Shown: positions 1 through 11,511, counted from the first letter of the stretch. The stretch: 64,000 nucleotides of DNA from Siphonodentalium dalli (GCA_032622095.1 CP136069.1:46042194-46106193), one strand, 5' to 3'. Notes: generated from the letters alone by a model not told the origin. Numbers and translations: made by a program.

Positions 1-974
1 GATACCCAGACCAAACCGAGGCAAAATGATACCCACCAAATATTGTCAACGTGTACCCATTAATGATCGTCCATGCAACTAATCAAACTTGTTCAATTAT
101 GTTATATTCTTGTTTCGATGTAGCATTGTGATTTAAATGGCACGTGTGTGGAACGGTCACAATGATAATATACATGAATTCCAGAGGGCAAACTGTAATA
201 TAATTTAATTCTCCATCCACATTAAATTATTATTATTATTAATTGTTTGGGGGGGGGGATTTGACCCAGGAGGATTTGAAAGGACCTGAGACGTCATTCT
301 TTCTTTCTTTTTAGTGTAAACATATTTTTATTTCCAACATAACATAATATGCACGTGTACAGGTGATACAAAATTAATATGCAAAATAGAAGAGATAATG
401 TATGGAAATGAGGACCAGACAACAAGCCCGATGGCTTATATGAAGTCTTTTCCTCTTTGGCGACATGCCACTTCCCCGATAAGTGAGGGAGGGGTATCGA
501 TCAGATGGGAAAGGCTTGAGATAATGTTTCTTTTTCTTAGCATTCTTGAGTTTTCTTTCATCCGTCCCCATTAATTTAGGTTTCATTTATTTTATATATA
601 TCACTGACTAGCCAAGAACCGGTTAGTTGCAATTCGAGTAGTTTACTCACCAGGATGAAGTGAATTATAATCGACACGAAAACTCCGTTACAGAATAGAT
701 CCATACCCTCTGTCAGAATTATCAAACTAAACGCGTTGGTTCAACGTGGGAATCTGAACCCCAACTCATGATTTGTTTTAGTTTTTTTGACACAGCTCAA
801 TTGACTAGCAATTGCTTTAAAAACAATTCATGACGCTTACTAAATCGGACAAACTGTTATCGCTCATAAACACACCATACAGTGCATTGGTAAGTGAAGT
901 GGTGGAACTGTTTATTCAGTGACACGTCTATGTGCCGCTGTTTTGATAGGGTTGTTTTTTTTGCTTCCCCACAG
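1..974. other. no gene recognised; simple-sequence patches
   Basis: AT-rich sequence with an ATT microsatellite near 226-243 and a run of nine G near 249-258. Short open frames here have no recognisable motif. Confidence 0.5.
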
Positions 975-1138
975 AACACTCGTCACTTTTGTGTACATGC
1001 CGCCGATCATGCGAAGTGTTAACGGTGACACGCACGTGCGACGGTACCAACCCCCATACCATATACCAACGCCTCGTGTCAGATCATAATATTCAGCCAG
1101 ATCATAACGGTGTCCTCAATCCAAGAAATACGAAACAG
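975..1138 (+). CDS. candidate internal exon, unknown product
   Basis: A strong acceptor (T-rich tract then CCCCACAG, ending at 974) and a good donor (AAACAG then GTACGG from 1139) bracket 164 bp. One frame is open throughout (phase 2 in, phase 0 out) and reads a Cys-containing segment (LLCTCRRSCEVLTVTRTCDG) followed by a polar tail. The other two frames contain stops. I recognise no family and there is no second exon nearby, so this is a splice-signal prediction only. It could equally be chance or part of a repeat. Confidence 0.18.
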
Positions 1139-1369
1139 GTACGGAATTCAAAGGCGCATGTAGTTGCGGGCACAAGGTCTAAAGATCCCATCAGGGACCT
1201 TTTGCTAATGGCACATCAGTTGAAACATCCCCTTGGGAGCCTTTATTCAGTGCAGCCCCTTTGTGCGTTTGCAGCCTGTATGCGGCCCCTGTGTGCGCAC
1301 AACCGTCTCCGATCTCGCTGCGGGATGACGGTTGTGTATGGGAGGCCAAAATCACATTTATTAATAATT

Positions 1370-1622
1370 GTGCTTCAGCGCAAATCAATTCAATTGCGCT
1401 TCAGTTCAATTCAAATTTAATTGCGCTTCATCGCAATTAATTTTCCATATATGGCTAAACCCCCTGTAAATTAATGAATAAATCCAATAAAAAATGAATT
1501 GCGCTAAAGCGCAATTATTTTCCCCATATATGACTAACCCCGAGTTAATAAATAAATCCAATACAAAATTAATTGCGCTGAAGCAGAAGCGCAATTGGAT
1601 TGCGCTGAAGCGCAATTATTAA
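1370..1622. repeat. palindromic AATTGCGC...GCGCAATT repeat cluster
   Basis: The near-palindrome AATTGCGCTGAAGCGCAATT and variants occur at least five times. The copies are spaced by A/T-rich linkers containing a repeated CCATATATG(G/A)CTAA and AATAAATCCAATA stretch, which gives an imperfect unit of roughly 110 bp. Each GCGC core can form a short hairpin. Confidence 0.65.
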
Positions 1623-2859
1623 TAAATATGAAGTTGCATGTGGCGTCTACATATCTTCGTACAAATATGTTCATAGTTGACTTATTTGATTCTGAAATAG
1701 GCCCATATAGTGATCGAGCTTATTTTGTTTTAAAATAAAATTTTATTTCTTTATTTAATTAAAAACAATTTAAAATTATGGTTTTTAAATTAACGCCGTT
1801 ATAACCTCCGCCAGTGTACCCCGAGTCACCACTCCAAATTTGGTTGAAATCGGACCAGCAGTGGGAGAAATATCCGAACAGACAGATCCTACTCTTTTAT
1901 ATATACAATGTATATCTATATAGATGATAATTATGTCGTGTATTTTCCGACTTATACATGTTTTGTCTCTTCTACAAAATTGCGTATAAGTCATAAAATA
2001 AAACTTGTGATTGTGCACGCATCTTTCTTTCTATTGTATATATGTATTAGTAATGCTTGTGTGTGTATTCTTCCTTTATACTGTTTGTATAATCTCTCCA
2101 TACAGGAGGCAATAAAGATATATATATATATAAACGAGCACGGTCCCTTTAAATATTTGCAATCGTATATATTATGTGACGGATGGGGAAACCCAATCAC
2201 AGTTAAAGTTAAATGATATATTCGCGATTGCACCACCGATCGATATATTGGTAGGTTATGCAATGATGGACACTGCAATTAACGCCCTTAATTGTTTATG
2301 TTTTCTGGTCCATAAAATATCATACACATAAATGTTGGGCTCCGGTAACATTACACATAAAATATATTTTATTACACTGAGAATAAACATTTTGTCCCAT
2401 ATGCCACGTCAACAGACTATCTGTAGATGGGGATACCCGTACATAACATCGACAAAACTTATGACGTAGCGCATTAATCGCGGTGCACAGTGCATGGCAG
2501 ATATTCTATATTGTTAAGTATCGCTGCACTTGTGCCGTTACGTGATCTCTATATATAATGCTACTTTCAATTTGTATTATAGTTATACCTATTCACAACT
2601 CTGCATATGTCTTTAGCTAACACATTGTATTGCAGATAAAAATTAAACTCCAACAATGTGACTGTCCTACATAAATTAAGCGATTATATAAGACGAACGT
2701 CTACTTGACGAGTTCACCGCTCCCAACACAACACAACCCATTCCAACCCCCCTTTTGAGTAACTTAAACAGCACGAACATTCCCTATATGACCATATTCC
2801 TGATATGTAAACGTTAGAAGATATGTACTTATTTGTTAGTATCAACGCCATACCTCTTT
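1623..2859. other. no gene recognised
   Basis: AT-rich DNA with TATATA runs. Around 1830-1865 there is a short stretch (AAATTTGGTTGAAATCGGAC) that resembles the diverged tandem-repeat families seen at 20.4-21.3 kb and 51-53 kb. Nothing here supports coding. Confidence 0.5.
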
Positions 2860-2948
2860 TATGTATATTGTATTACATGTATATTTGTTATCTCTATATA
2901 TCATATCATGATGATGAATGAGAATAAACTAATTTGAATTTGAATTTG
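2860..2948 (+). mobile_element. LINE 3' tail (fragment)
   Basis: The stretch ends in AATAAACTAATTTGAATTTGAATTTG, i.e. a polyadenylation-like AATAAA followed by a short TTTGAA tandem. This is the usual tail type of invertebrate CR1/jockey-group non-LTR elements. No coding part remains upstream. Compare the tails ending at 4000 (minus) and 40414 (plus). Confidence 0.35.
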
Positions 2949-3999
2949 ATAGCATTAGTCGCTTGCGCGCGATCGGACAATATCAACAGGCGAGACAAGT
3001 GAGCAGTTATAAGCCATTATCTAACGAACTGATATCAAGACATTTCAGGCCAGTCACAAATTATTTCATGGATGCCGAAATGAATATATCCTGTCTGATA
3101 TATGTTGCTGTTTCTCACGAGTTTTAATTCATTTCGAAAAGTGGATTTGTGTCCGTCGATTATATACTTGATTTGTTTCTGGACATTTCAGGGTCATCCA
3201 AAATAAAATGTGCAGAATTTGAAGGTCTTTTAGGGAGATTGTGATACACGAGTGTTTAATGTCTCATTAACAATCCGATATGGTGCTCTCATGCCTTGAA
3301 TAACAGGCATTGGAAAATTAAGACTGACAATACCGGTTTGTTGAGATTCCTCGGATAGTTTCAGAGCGAGCTCATGTGATAACATTCAATTGGGATTTCC
3401 ATGCAAATATCCATAACAGCGCCAACAAATTTTAATGCATGTACATCGTTGAAAGTAAAGAGTGACACCCCCCCCTCATTTTTTTTAACAGTATATGTTT
3501 CTCAAACCAACGGTTGAACAAGTTCCTAGCTGTCACAAATTTAGCTTGTACGCGCTTGAATTATAACATTTTGGACCATAATTCATGATTGGGGGAGGGG
3601 GTTGGTTCTCGAAAGCTTCGAATAACTAAGGGATTTAGTTGAATGTATCAGCCGGGATTATCTAGGCATGAATGTACAATATGTTTAACTTAAATATTCC
3701 ATAGTTGTAAATTTTGCGCATACATTTTTTTACACAAGAGAGGAAAGGTGACGTAGTTGGGAACTCGTAGAGCTAGACAACCCGTTTCCCAGAATGAAGA
3801 CACACAGCAACACCAGCGTCTGTACTCTCAAATTTAAAGATGTAATACTATGTTTATAATTATATGAATAGCATAAATTGCTGAATATTAGATTAATCAC
3901 TCGTAGCAAACAGACACGACAGAAATGACCGTCAACTACAATATTTATAAGCCATGAGTGGCTTCGTGGGTTGGGGTCAGGACTCAGAGTGCTGCATGA
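2949..3999. other. no gene recognised
   Basis: Mixed AT-rich sequence with a C-run near 3466 and a G-rich patch near 3590. Open frames on the minus strand at 3730-4014 lack motifs and lie beyond the tail of the LINE remnant that follows. Confidence 0.5.
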
Positions 4000-4375
4000 C
4001 AAGTTCAAGTTCAATGTTTATTTACTCAAATCACAGTATGTGATACAAGAGACATTTATAATTATACAGTGCATGGCATGTCATTGGTGTAATAATCAAA
4101 GTCGACAACAACAAAAATGGTTGTGATAAAAACGTATTCTATACGCACATGGTGTGCGAATGGGATGGTGGGGTTGATAATGTCAGCGGTGATCCAAAAT
4201 AATTTCGAAGATTTTTGATGAATCCGCATAGTTTATAGAAGCATACATTGTTTTTTGGGTTCATTATATTTATGAAATTATGAACATTTTTTTGTTCTGT
4301 CAAGTGTAAGGGTAAAAATCGTCTCCGGGGTGAGTTCAATTGGTTACAGTCCATTATGTAGTGATATTCATTCCC
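4000..4375 (-). mobile_element. LINE 3' end: C-terminal ORF remnant plus tail
   Basis: On the minus strand, 4375 to 4196 encodes GNEYHYIMDC, a gap, then RRRFLPLHL..., the D/NEYHY...C segment that closes the polyprotein of many invertebrate non-LTR retrotransposons (a zinc-knuckle-like C-terminal region after the thumb). It is followed by a short 3' UTR and a tail reading AATAAACATTGAACTTGAACTTG, ending at 4000. Everything 5' of the C-terminal segment is missing, as expected for 5'-truncated LINE insertions. Clade assignment beyond the CR1/jockey/RTE-like group is not possible from this fragment. Confidence 0.6.
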
Positions 4376-4708
4376 TATTTCGCTCTTATGACCGCACCCC
4401 ACCCGTCGAGGAAATATGCAATGGTCAGTCCGGTAGCTTCCGGGATAATATAGCCCCCCATGTTGGGGATCATAGCCCCTGCATTGGGGATATCCTGGGA
4501 CCATCACTGGTACAAAAAAATCAAGATAAGACTGACAATGATTTAAAAAGAAAGTCCAACATTTGGGTTATCGCGCGAACAATTATTTTAAGCGGCCTGA
4601 CGACTTCGTTCAGTCAACGGCTCTCTCCACGTTCAGAGCTTGGCTCACTGTGGTCAAACATAGCCGCAATGATTGGGTTGTCAGCGGACACATATTACAT
4701 GGTCTGTA

Positions 4709-5166
4709 GGAATCACGGAACTAAATGGTTTCCCATAGGCGACAGTGTTAACGTTTCGGCCAAATTCGCTGAATTGAAGCCTGCAGGCCATACCAGTGAT
4801 GTTTACCCAGCTAGATTGACACCAGTTGATCACGAAAATGCAAGAAAAATCATAGGTCATGTGTTTACTTTTTAAAATAAATCCCCAAGTGTACGACAGG
4901 GCTATCTCACAGCCAAATTTGATCTGGAAAAACCCAGATCTACAACAGCTAGTTAAATACATTTCCCGCTCACAAAAATCCGTTCCCCCATTCATTCACC
5001 AGTTTAAATTATTTAGATATTATGTACAAATCAAATAAACGCGATGTCATCCTTTAATAACGTGTCGCATGTATCAGTTGAAGGTCATTCTTAAGTTACC
5101 TTCACCTTTAGCATTCCACGGTGTACTCGCTCCCCGACTCCAGAACACATTTAGCTCCCTGATTCC
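4709..5166. mobile_element. 458-bp MITE-like element, copy 1 (GGAATCA TIR)
   Basis: The left end reads GGAATCACGGAACTAAATG and the right end, reverse-complemented, reads GGAATCAGGGAGCTAAATG: 19-bp terminal inverted repeats with two mismatches, flanked by TA on both sides (4707-4708, 5167-5168). The whole unit recurs almost unchanged at 6054-6512. The interior carries an open frame on the plus strand (RNHGTKWFPIGDSVNVSAKF..., then a gap, then GYLTAKFDLEKP). Here that frame is stopped by TAA at 4873-4875, where copy 2 has CAA. I recognise no transposase, so this is called as a non-autonomous element. Confidence 0.55.
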
Positions 5167-5170
5167 TATA

Positions 5171-6050
5171 TATATGTATATGTGTGAATAACAGCGTTTC
5201 TTATAGTATTTTATCAAAATATAGACCTTACTGAAATCAAAAATGGATTATATCGAGCAGTAGTGGTTTATTTTTCCAATATGAGGCATCCTGATAATTA
5301 GTGTCAATCCTCAAAATAAAGCCAAAAAATTTAGCCTTTTTTTTCAATTTTACTAGCTAATGCATCTTGTATAACTGAAGTATGTCCTTATATACCATAA
5401 TATTACTAAATTGAAGAGGAAATGTTAATATACATTTTGAGAGGGATATATTGTCCAATTTTAAACCCTTTTCATGCAGAATTTGGCAATTTATAATAAA
5501 TATTTACCAAAATTAACAGAAAATAAAAAAAATAAATATTTTAATAGCAATGTAAAGCAACCATAAGTCAATTTAAATATCGAAACATTATGATACAACA
5601 TCAGACAAAGCCTCAGGAATGAAATTTTACCAGATGGCAGGGCATACTGTCTGTTTAACAAAGCTGCCATGACAGTTTTGCACGACAGTAACTCTAGTGG
5701 TGACGCCATCACCCCCCCCCCCCGACTTGGGGTGGAGCTACGGTCCAAGATAAGGCTACTGGGTGCTGGAAAAGCTTAATTGGGTCAAATGACACATTTT
5801 CCCAAGGGGTGGGGGGGGGGGGGGGCTAACACTCCTCAAAATTGTGGGGAGGGGGGCTTTACCTAATGGTACCTGACATCCATGCAAAATTACCAGATTT
5901 ATCACTTTCTTTACTATCTACAGGCGAATCCATGCGTTTCTTCTTTAAATCTGTCCAAAATGTGGTCATTATCATTTGAAAATAAGAAAATATGGAAATA
6001 ACAACTTATCATGGCGAGACGTGAAATTTCGTAAAATTCAAATTTTTCTT
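5171..6050. other. spacer between the two GGAATCA elements; no gene
   Basis: AT-rich, with a 14-base C run near 5710 and an about 18-base G run near 5808. A minus-strand open frame around 5500-5740 (MASPLELLSCKTVMAALLNR) shows no recognisable motif and is probably part of a dispersed repeat. Confidence 0.45.
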
Positions 6051-6053
6051 ATA

Positions 6054-6512
6054 GGAATCACGGAACTAAATGGTTTCCCATAGGCGACAGTGTTAACGTT
6101 TCGGCCAAATTCGCTGAATTGAAGCCTGCAGGCCATACCAGTGATGTTTACCCAGCTAGATTGACACCAGTTGATCACGAAAATGCAAGAAAAATCATAG
6201 GTCATGTGTTTACTTTTCAAAATAAATCCCCAAGTGTACGACAGGGCTATCTCACAGCCAAATTTGATCTGGAAAAACCCAGATCTACAACAGCTAGTTA
6301 AATACATTTCCCGCTCACAAAAATCCGTTCCCCCATTCATTCACCAGTTTAAATTATTTAGATATTATGTACAAATCAAATAAACGCGATGTCATCCTTT
6401 AATAACGTGTCGCATGTATCAGGTGAAGGTCATTCTTCAGTTACCGTCACCTTTAGCAATTCCACGGTGTACTCGCTCCCCGACTCCAGAACACATTTAG
6501 CTCCCTGATTCC
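6054..6512. mobile_element. 459-bp MITE-like element, copy 2 (GGAATCA TIR)
   Basis: Near-identical to 4709-5166 with a few substitutions and one extra A (TAGCAATTCC versus TAGCATTCC). The left flank is TA (6052-6053) but the right flank is TG, so the target duplication is not perfect. The plus-strand open frame runs through to a TAA at 6299-6301, without the internal stop of copy 1. The left boundary also reads as a splice acceptor (TTTTTCTTATAG then GAATC), and so does the right boundary on the minus strand (CATACAG then GAATC). Confidence 0.55.
6430..6511 (-). CDS. possible terminal exon of the PAN gene inside a MITE
   Basis: On the minus strand a fair acceptor (TTTACATGAACCATACAG) ends at 6512. 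The next base completes the codon left open by exon 3 (TC+G = Ser). The frame then reads NQGAKCVLESGSEYTVELLK, five more residues and a TGA at 6432-6430. The phase fits (a one-in-three chance event). The exon would lie wholly inside the GGAATCA element, so this would be an exonised transposon end. A conventional last exon beyond the window edge is at least as likely. Confidence 0.2.
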
Positions 6513-6755
6513 TGTATGGTTCATGTAAAACGACAAATACACGACATTTACAGAGATTACATGCATGTGTGTATCCGCCCTTAGTGTGCGCAATAGGCGG
6601 TCGGTCCCAGCTACATGTATATTTATTCATATGAAATTAAACATTAATACCATACGTTATGTATATACACCGCATATACTGCCGCGTGTATAATGCAAAA
6701 TTAGCCGTAATTTATCTTATAGATTCATGTGTATATACCTCTGTATATAGTATGT

Positions 6756-6816
6756 ATAATACACCCGATTTTAATAATAATTTTTGAAAAATTATTATTA
6801 AAATCGGGTGTATTAT
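6756..6816. repeat. perfect hairpin, about 29-bp arms
   Basis: ATAATACACCCGATTTTAAT... is mirrored by the reverse complement ending GGGTGTATTAT, with only a few bases at the centre. There is no following T-run, so it is not a terminator. It is probably the terminal-repeat relic of a small DNA element. Confidence 0.7.
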
Positions 6817-7156
6817 TTATACTTTATTTATCTCTTTTTATGACTTCTTTTATGGCCGTCTGTTTTGGCCATCCTTTATGACTTCTTTTATTGGTGCCCG
6901 GAACCCTGTATCCGAAACCAGTCGGTCTCCGGTTTTGCAGTCGCAGTCATCCACCCTTTTTCCGATGAATTTGTCACAAGAGGCAGGCACTATAGATAAG
7001 CCCAATGTATTTAACAAAATGTGTTTTCCTAACTCCCGATTTGTCAAACTCTGCAATTTAAGCATTCATACGGCCATGGAACAAAATCACGATCTCTATC
7101 AACCGAACATTGGTACATATCATAACTCCCCTGTAAAAGCAGACAAATCAATATAA

Positions 7157-8254
7157 ACGCAATTGATGATTCTATATATTAAATCAAAATATCCATATCT
7201 CCGAATATATATATTTAAACCTTTTGTCATAAACAATATATACAAGTACTAGTGAAGCTTAAATTTTTAAATACGAAAACTTAATTGTGTTAAACATGAA
7301 TAAATTTCACACCGAGTCGAACTATACGATTCATAACTTCTTTCCTTTATCATACACGGTTTATGTCAAAATTTCTGTATGCATGTGATTTAATTGTTTA
7401 ACCATCTGATAAAAATGAATATAAATAGCTTTTAACAGGCGAGCGACCTATTGACAGCACGGACCAAAACAACTCACCAACGCATCTAAAAGTAATCACT
7501 CAGAATCGTCCAGACAATCAGCCGGATTACTCGACATTCCTGTCCAAAAAACTTTCCATTAACCTTCATCTGCCGTGAAGACAGCAATTTTCCTCTATAA
7601 ATCGTAACGCGAAAAATCATATTTCTCCCAAGCTGTCTTTAAGAAATGGTTATGAGGTCTCAATATTCTTCAAGATAACGAAAAGACAATTGTTATGCCA
7701 TGCAGAGGTGTGTGTCTGTCCTCACTTACTCACACATAGTGTATATCTTCGAGCGATTGATCTAATAATCACATAGCACTCTTCCAATGTATAGTGTGGA
7801 CATGGACATACATGCAAGGATGCTACCACAATTACAACGAAACAATTTGTATGAAACCCGATTACAAGACTGCAACTATAGATTTGTGAATAACATACAG
7901 ATAAATTTGAAGATTGTGTTTATTTGTTTATAAACTGAGCGTGCTAACAAGATATAGCACTCCATCTTGGTGTACTCCAGATATGATCCTTACGTTGCTT
8001 CTGCGTCTGAAGTTTCTGTTCAAATATAATCCTTAAAACTGCCCCGATAGGTTAATTGTATTAAAAGTTATACGCAAAAAAAATGAAAATAAAATCAATA
8101 TTTATTGATAGATGCGTTTCCGGATAATTGTGATCGTTTCATATTTATTACTTTATACCCCAGAATATATGTAAAACATTCTTGGAAGAGATAGACTATC
8201 TTTAATGTTTGAGGTTGAAATGGACTATGCCCAGTGAAATACGGCAATTCTTAC
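7157..8254. other. downstream of exon 3; no coding exon recognised
   Basis: AT-rich sequence. I looked on the minus strand for the expected continuation of the exon-3 module (a segment with an FFxN and CxxDxGW-like pattern) and saw none. Confidence 0.45.
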
Positions 8255-8412
8255 GATGTAATGTCCACTGCGATGGGTGTTGATGCCGAGAGATCGCTGT
8301 AGCTGCTTGCCAGTATTCTCTCTGCTGTGAACCAACTCAGACGGCCCGTGCCTTCTCCGTCAAATTCAACCCATGCCACAGTCCTGTCATCCACGTACAA
8401 CTCAAGTAAGAC
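8255..8412 (-). CDS. PAN-domain secreted protein, exon 3
   Basis: A 158-bp exon encodes residues 154-205 of the joined product: VLLELYVDDRTVAWVEFDGE at the start, then GTGRLSWFTAERILASSYSD. The acceptor is TTTGATGTTCAG (ending 8413) and the donor is GTAAGA (from 8254), leaving phase 2. The alternating hydrophobic strands and the WF..ERIL.SSY..L pattern match, from memory, a module found in many unnamed secreted mollusc proteins behind a PAN or similar domain. I know no accepted name or activity for it. Entry phase 0 fits the exit of exon 2 exactly. The CAC/GTG array begins 53 bp upstream of the acceptor, inside intron 2. The protein is incomplete here because no certain downstream exon was found. 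Confidence 0.7.
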
Positions 8413-8464
8413 CTGAACATCAAATGAAGTGTGTTGAGTATCGCATACCACACTATGCTATATA

Positions 8465-10444
8465 TACGATGGGTATTGCATAATAATACATATCATTTTA
8501 ATGATGTTATGTCCCTTCCCTACAGGCAACACCACCAGATCCACCACCACCAACACCACCACCATCACTACCACCACCATCACCACCACCACTTCCAACA
8601 CCATCACGACCACCACCACCACCAACATCACTACCACCACCACCACCACCACCACCACCAAAAACAACACCACAATAACTACCACCACCAACACAACCAG
8701 TACCGTCACTAACACCATCACCACCAACACCACCATCACTACCAACCACCAACATCACTACCACCACCAACATCACTACCACCACCACCACCAACACAAA
8801 CACCACCATCACTACCATCATCACCAACACCACCACCACCACCAACATCATCATCACTACCATCACCACCACCACCACCACCAACACCACCACCGTCACT
8901 ACCACCGCCACCACTACAACCACCGCCAACACCACCAACACCACCACCAACACCACCACCATGTCTACCACCACCACTATCACCACCACCACCAAAACCA
9001 CCACCAACACCACCACCATCACTACCACCACCACCAACATCACCACCAATCAACAGCAACACCAATACAACAACATACGATGGGTATTGCATAATAATAC
9101 ATATCATTTTAATGATGTTATGTCCCTTCCCTACAGGCAACACCACCAACTCCACCACCAACAACACCACCACCATCACTACCACCACCAACACCGCCAC
9201 CACTTCCAACACCATCACGACCACCACCACCACCAACATCACTACCACCACCACCACCACCACCAAAAACAACACCACAATAACTACCACCACAACACAA
9301 CCAGTACCGTCACTACCACCAACACCATCACCACCAACACCACCATCACTACCAACCACCAACATCACTACCACCACCAACATCACTACCACCACCACCA
9401 CCAACACAAACACCACCACCACCATCACTACCATCATCACCAACACCACCACCACCACCAACATCATCATCACTACCATCACCACCACCACCACCACCAA
9501 CACCACCAACACCACCACCGTCACTACCACCGCCACCACCGCCACCACCACCACCACCACCACCACCACCACCACTACAACCACCGCTAACACCACCACC
9601 AACACCACCACCATGTCTACCACCACCAAAACCACCACCAACACCACCACCATCACTACCACCACCACCAACATCACCACCAATCAACAGCAACACCAAT
9701 ACAACAACATACGATGGGTATTGCATAATAATACATATCATTTTAATGATGTTATGTCCCTTCCCTACAGGCAACACCACCAACTCCACCACCAACAACA
9801 CCACCACCATCATTACCACCACCAACACCGCCACCACTTCCAACACCATCACGACCACCACCACCACCAACATCACTACCACCACCACTACCACCACCAC
9901 CACCATCACCACCACCACCAACATCACTACCACCACCACCACACCAACACCACCACCAACACCAACAACATCACTACCACCACCACCACCACCACCACCA
10001 CCACCATCACTACCACCACCAACACAACCAGTACCATCACTACCACCAACACCATCACCACCACCAACAACACCACCACAAACACCACCACCATCACTAC
10101 CACCACCACCACTACCACCACCATCATCATCACTACCACCACCACTACCATCACCATCACCATCACCATCACCACCAACACCAACACAACCAAAACCACC
10201 ACCAACACCACGACCATGTCTACCACCACCACCACCACAAAAACCACCAAAACCACCACAATCACTACCACCACCACCACCAACACCACCACCACTAACA
10301 CCACCACCACCACCACTACCACCACCACCACCACCACCACCACCAAAACAACCACCAACACCGCCACCATCACTACCACCACCACCACCACCACCACCAA
10401 CACCACCACCACCAACAATCAACAGCAACACCAATACAACAACA
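8465..10444. repeat. CAC/ACC triplet array in three higher-order copies
   Basis: About 2 kb of CAC/ACC/AAC/ATC triplets organised in three tandem copies starting at 8465, 9077 and 9711 (periods 612 and 634 bp, last copy about 730 bp). Each copy opens with the same ~60-bp non-repetitive leader (ACGATGGGTATTGCATAATA... to CCCTTCCCTACAG) and then runs into triplets. Copies 1 and 2 end with CAACAGCAACACCAATACAA. The array is open in several frames (His-rich, Thr-rich, Pro-rich, and Val/Gly-rich on the minus strand), which is a by-product of the triplet period. It lies within intron 2 of the minus-strand gene. Confidence 0.9.
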
Positions 10445-11353
10445 TATCACCCCTGGTCAAGTGGTCCTGCTAATGTGTTATGATGCTGGTGGGCCCTGCT
10501 GAATTGCTACGATGTTGTTAAGGCAAGTTAAGAAAAGATGCTGTTAAGAAAAGGTACCGATATGTTTTCTAAAAAATATTTCATTTTCGCGCCGTGGACT
10601 TGGGTCAATCAGAAGTGGGCTGAGTATGGAGGAGGGTAACAAACATTCATGGTGAATCTATGTACACTGTAAAGTTTTTTTTATTGAGGAAGTAGATATA
10701 ACAAAACAAATGAGACAGACATACGTATAGCACATGCAAGCATTATAGTAACGATACATTGAGACATATTATATTCTTGCACTCACTTTTGCACGTTCTC
10801 AAGTGAATTTCACTTGGGCCACTCTCTCACTGGGACATTAATAAAATCATGCATGAATCATATAGTTGTTGTAGTGTAGTTTTCGTAAAGAGATTCCGAT
10901 GACCATTGGGCGACACAACGTTCGCGCACTTAGTGAAGTTATATGAAGAGTTAAGTTTTGTGCAGATAAATTCGTGCCGGCTTTTTGATGATCGAGTTAA
11001 GAAACTATTAATGTAAATAGAGGTAGCTCGGGTTCCGGGCTCTATGTCTATAATTGTGTTATTTAGGGTATATATATGTATAAAGTTAGTATTTTTGGGG
11101 AGGGGGGGGGGGTGTCGGCAAGTCAATCGGTGTTCTCATTAATTTTATTTTCTAAGGGTAGCCATCGCTTTTGGAACTCTTGATATCGCATGTTGCATCT
11201 GGATGTGATCGCATTCATATTTGAATTTCAATTCAGCGGCATACTGTACAGTTGTTGAGGGTTACCTGTATGTGACCATTTTGTTGTCTGATAGATTTTC
11301 ATGACACTATGCAAATTATTCAATCAGTATAGCAGAGTTGAATAGACCCATAC
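10445..11353. other. intron 2 remainder; no gene
   Basis: Non-coding sequence between the triplet array and the exon 2 donor, with a G-run near 11099-11111. Open frames at 10827-11126 lack motifs. Confidence 0.5.
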
Positions 11354-11511
11354 CTTGTTGATGTTTGCCTCTGACCAGTTTGTGAGAACAGAACTCCTGT
11401 ACGTGTCTCCACAGTTTGGGTTTCCCGGGCATTGATATGTGTCGTTCTGCCAGATTTTAATCATTCCGAGGTCCGTCCCTTTCTTTGCTGAGAATATAAC
11501 AGCCCAATTTT
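11354..11511 (-). CDS. PAN-domain secreted protein, exon 2
   Basis: A 158-bp exon encodes residues 101-153: (E)NWAVIFSAKKGTDLGMIKIW, a Cys-containing loop (QCPGNPNCGD), then TYRSSVLTNWSEANINK. The acceptor is TTTTCTTGATAATTTCAG (ending 11512) and the donor AACAAG/GTATGG (from 11353). Exon 1 leaves one base (G). Joined to AA it gives Glu, so the frame is preserved. It exits in phase 0 into exon 3. The YR..VL.NW...NI.KV pattern across the exon 2/3 border is the start of the same unnamed module as exon 3. Two cysteines may form a local disulphide. The role is probably extracellular binding, by inference only. Confidence 0.7.

Noticed and set aside
4330-6301. Possible lipid-binding (ML/NPC2-like) exon duplicated in tandem, from GDSVNVSAKF and GYLTAKFDLEKP
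   Set aside because: Resemblance is faint and lacks the disulphide pattern of that family. The duplicated block has TIRs and TA flanks, so a transposable element explains it better.
6756-6816. Rho-independent terminator
   Set aside because: Eukaryotic context, no T-run after the stem, arms too long and AT-rich.
6850-7156. Overlapping open frames on both strands, the minus one with SCDKFIGKRVDDCDCKTGDR
   Set aside because: No family recognised. The best upstream acceptor is weak and the phase does not fit exon 3 of the PAN gene.
8431-10483. Very long open frames (His-, Thr-, Pro-, Val- and Gly-rich) on both strands
   Set aside because: All come from the CAC/GTG triplet array, which is open in most frames. 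The region is intronic to the minus-strand gene and has no non-repetitive coding part.
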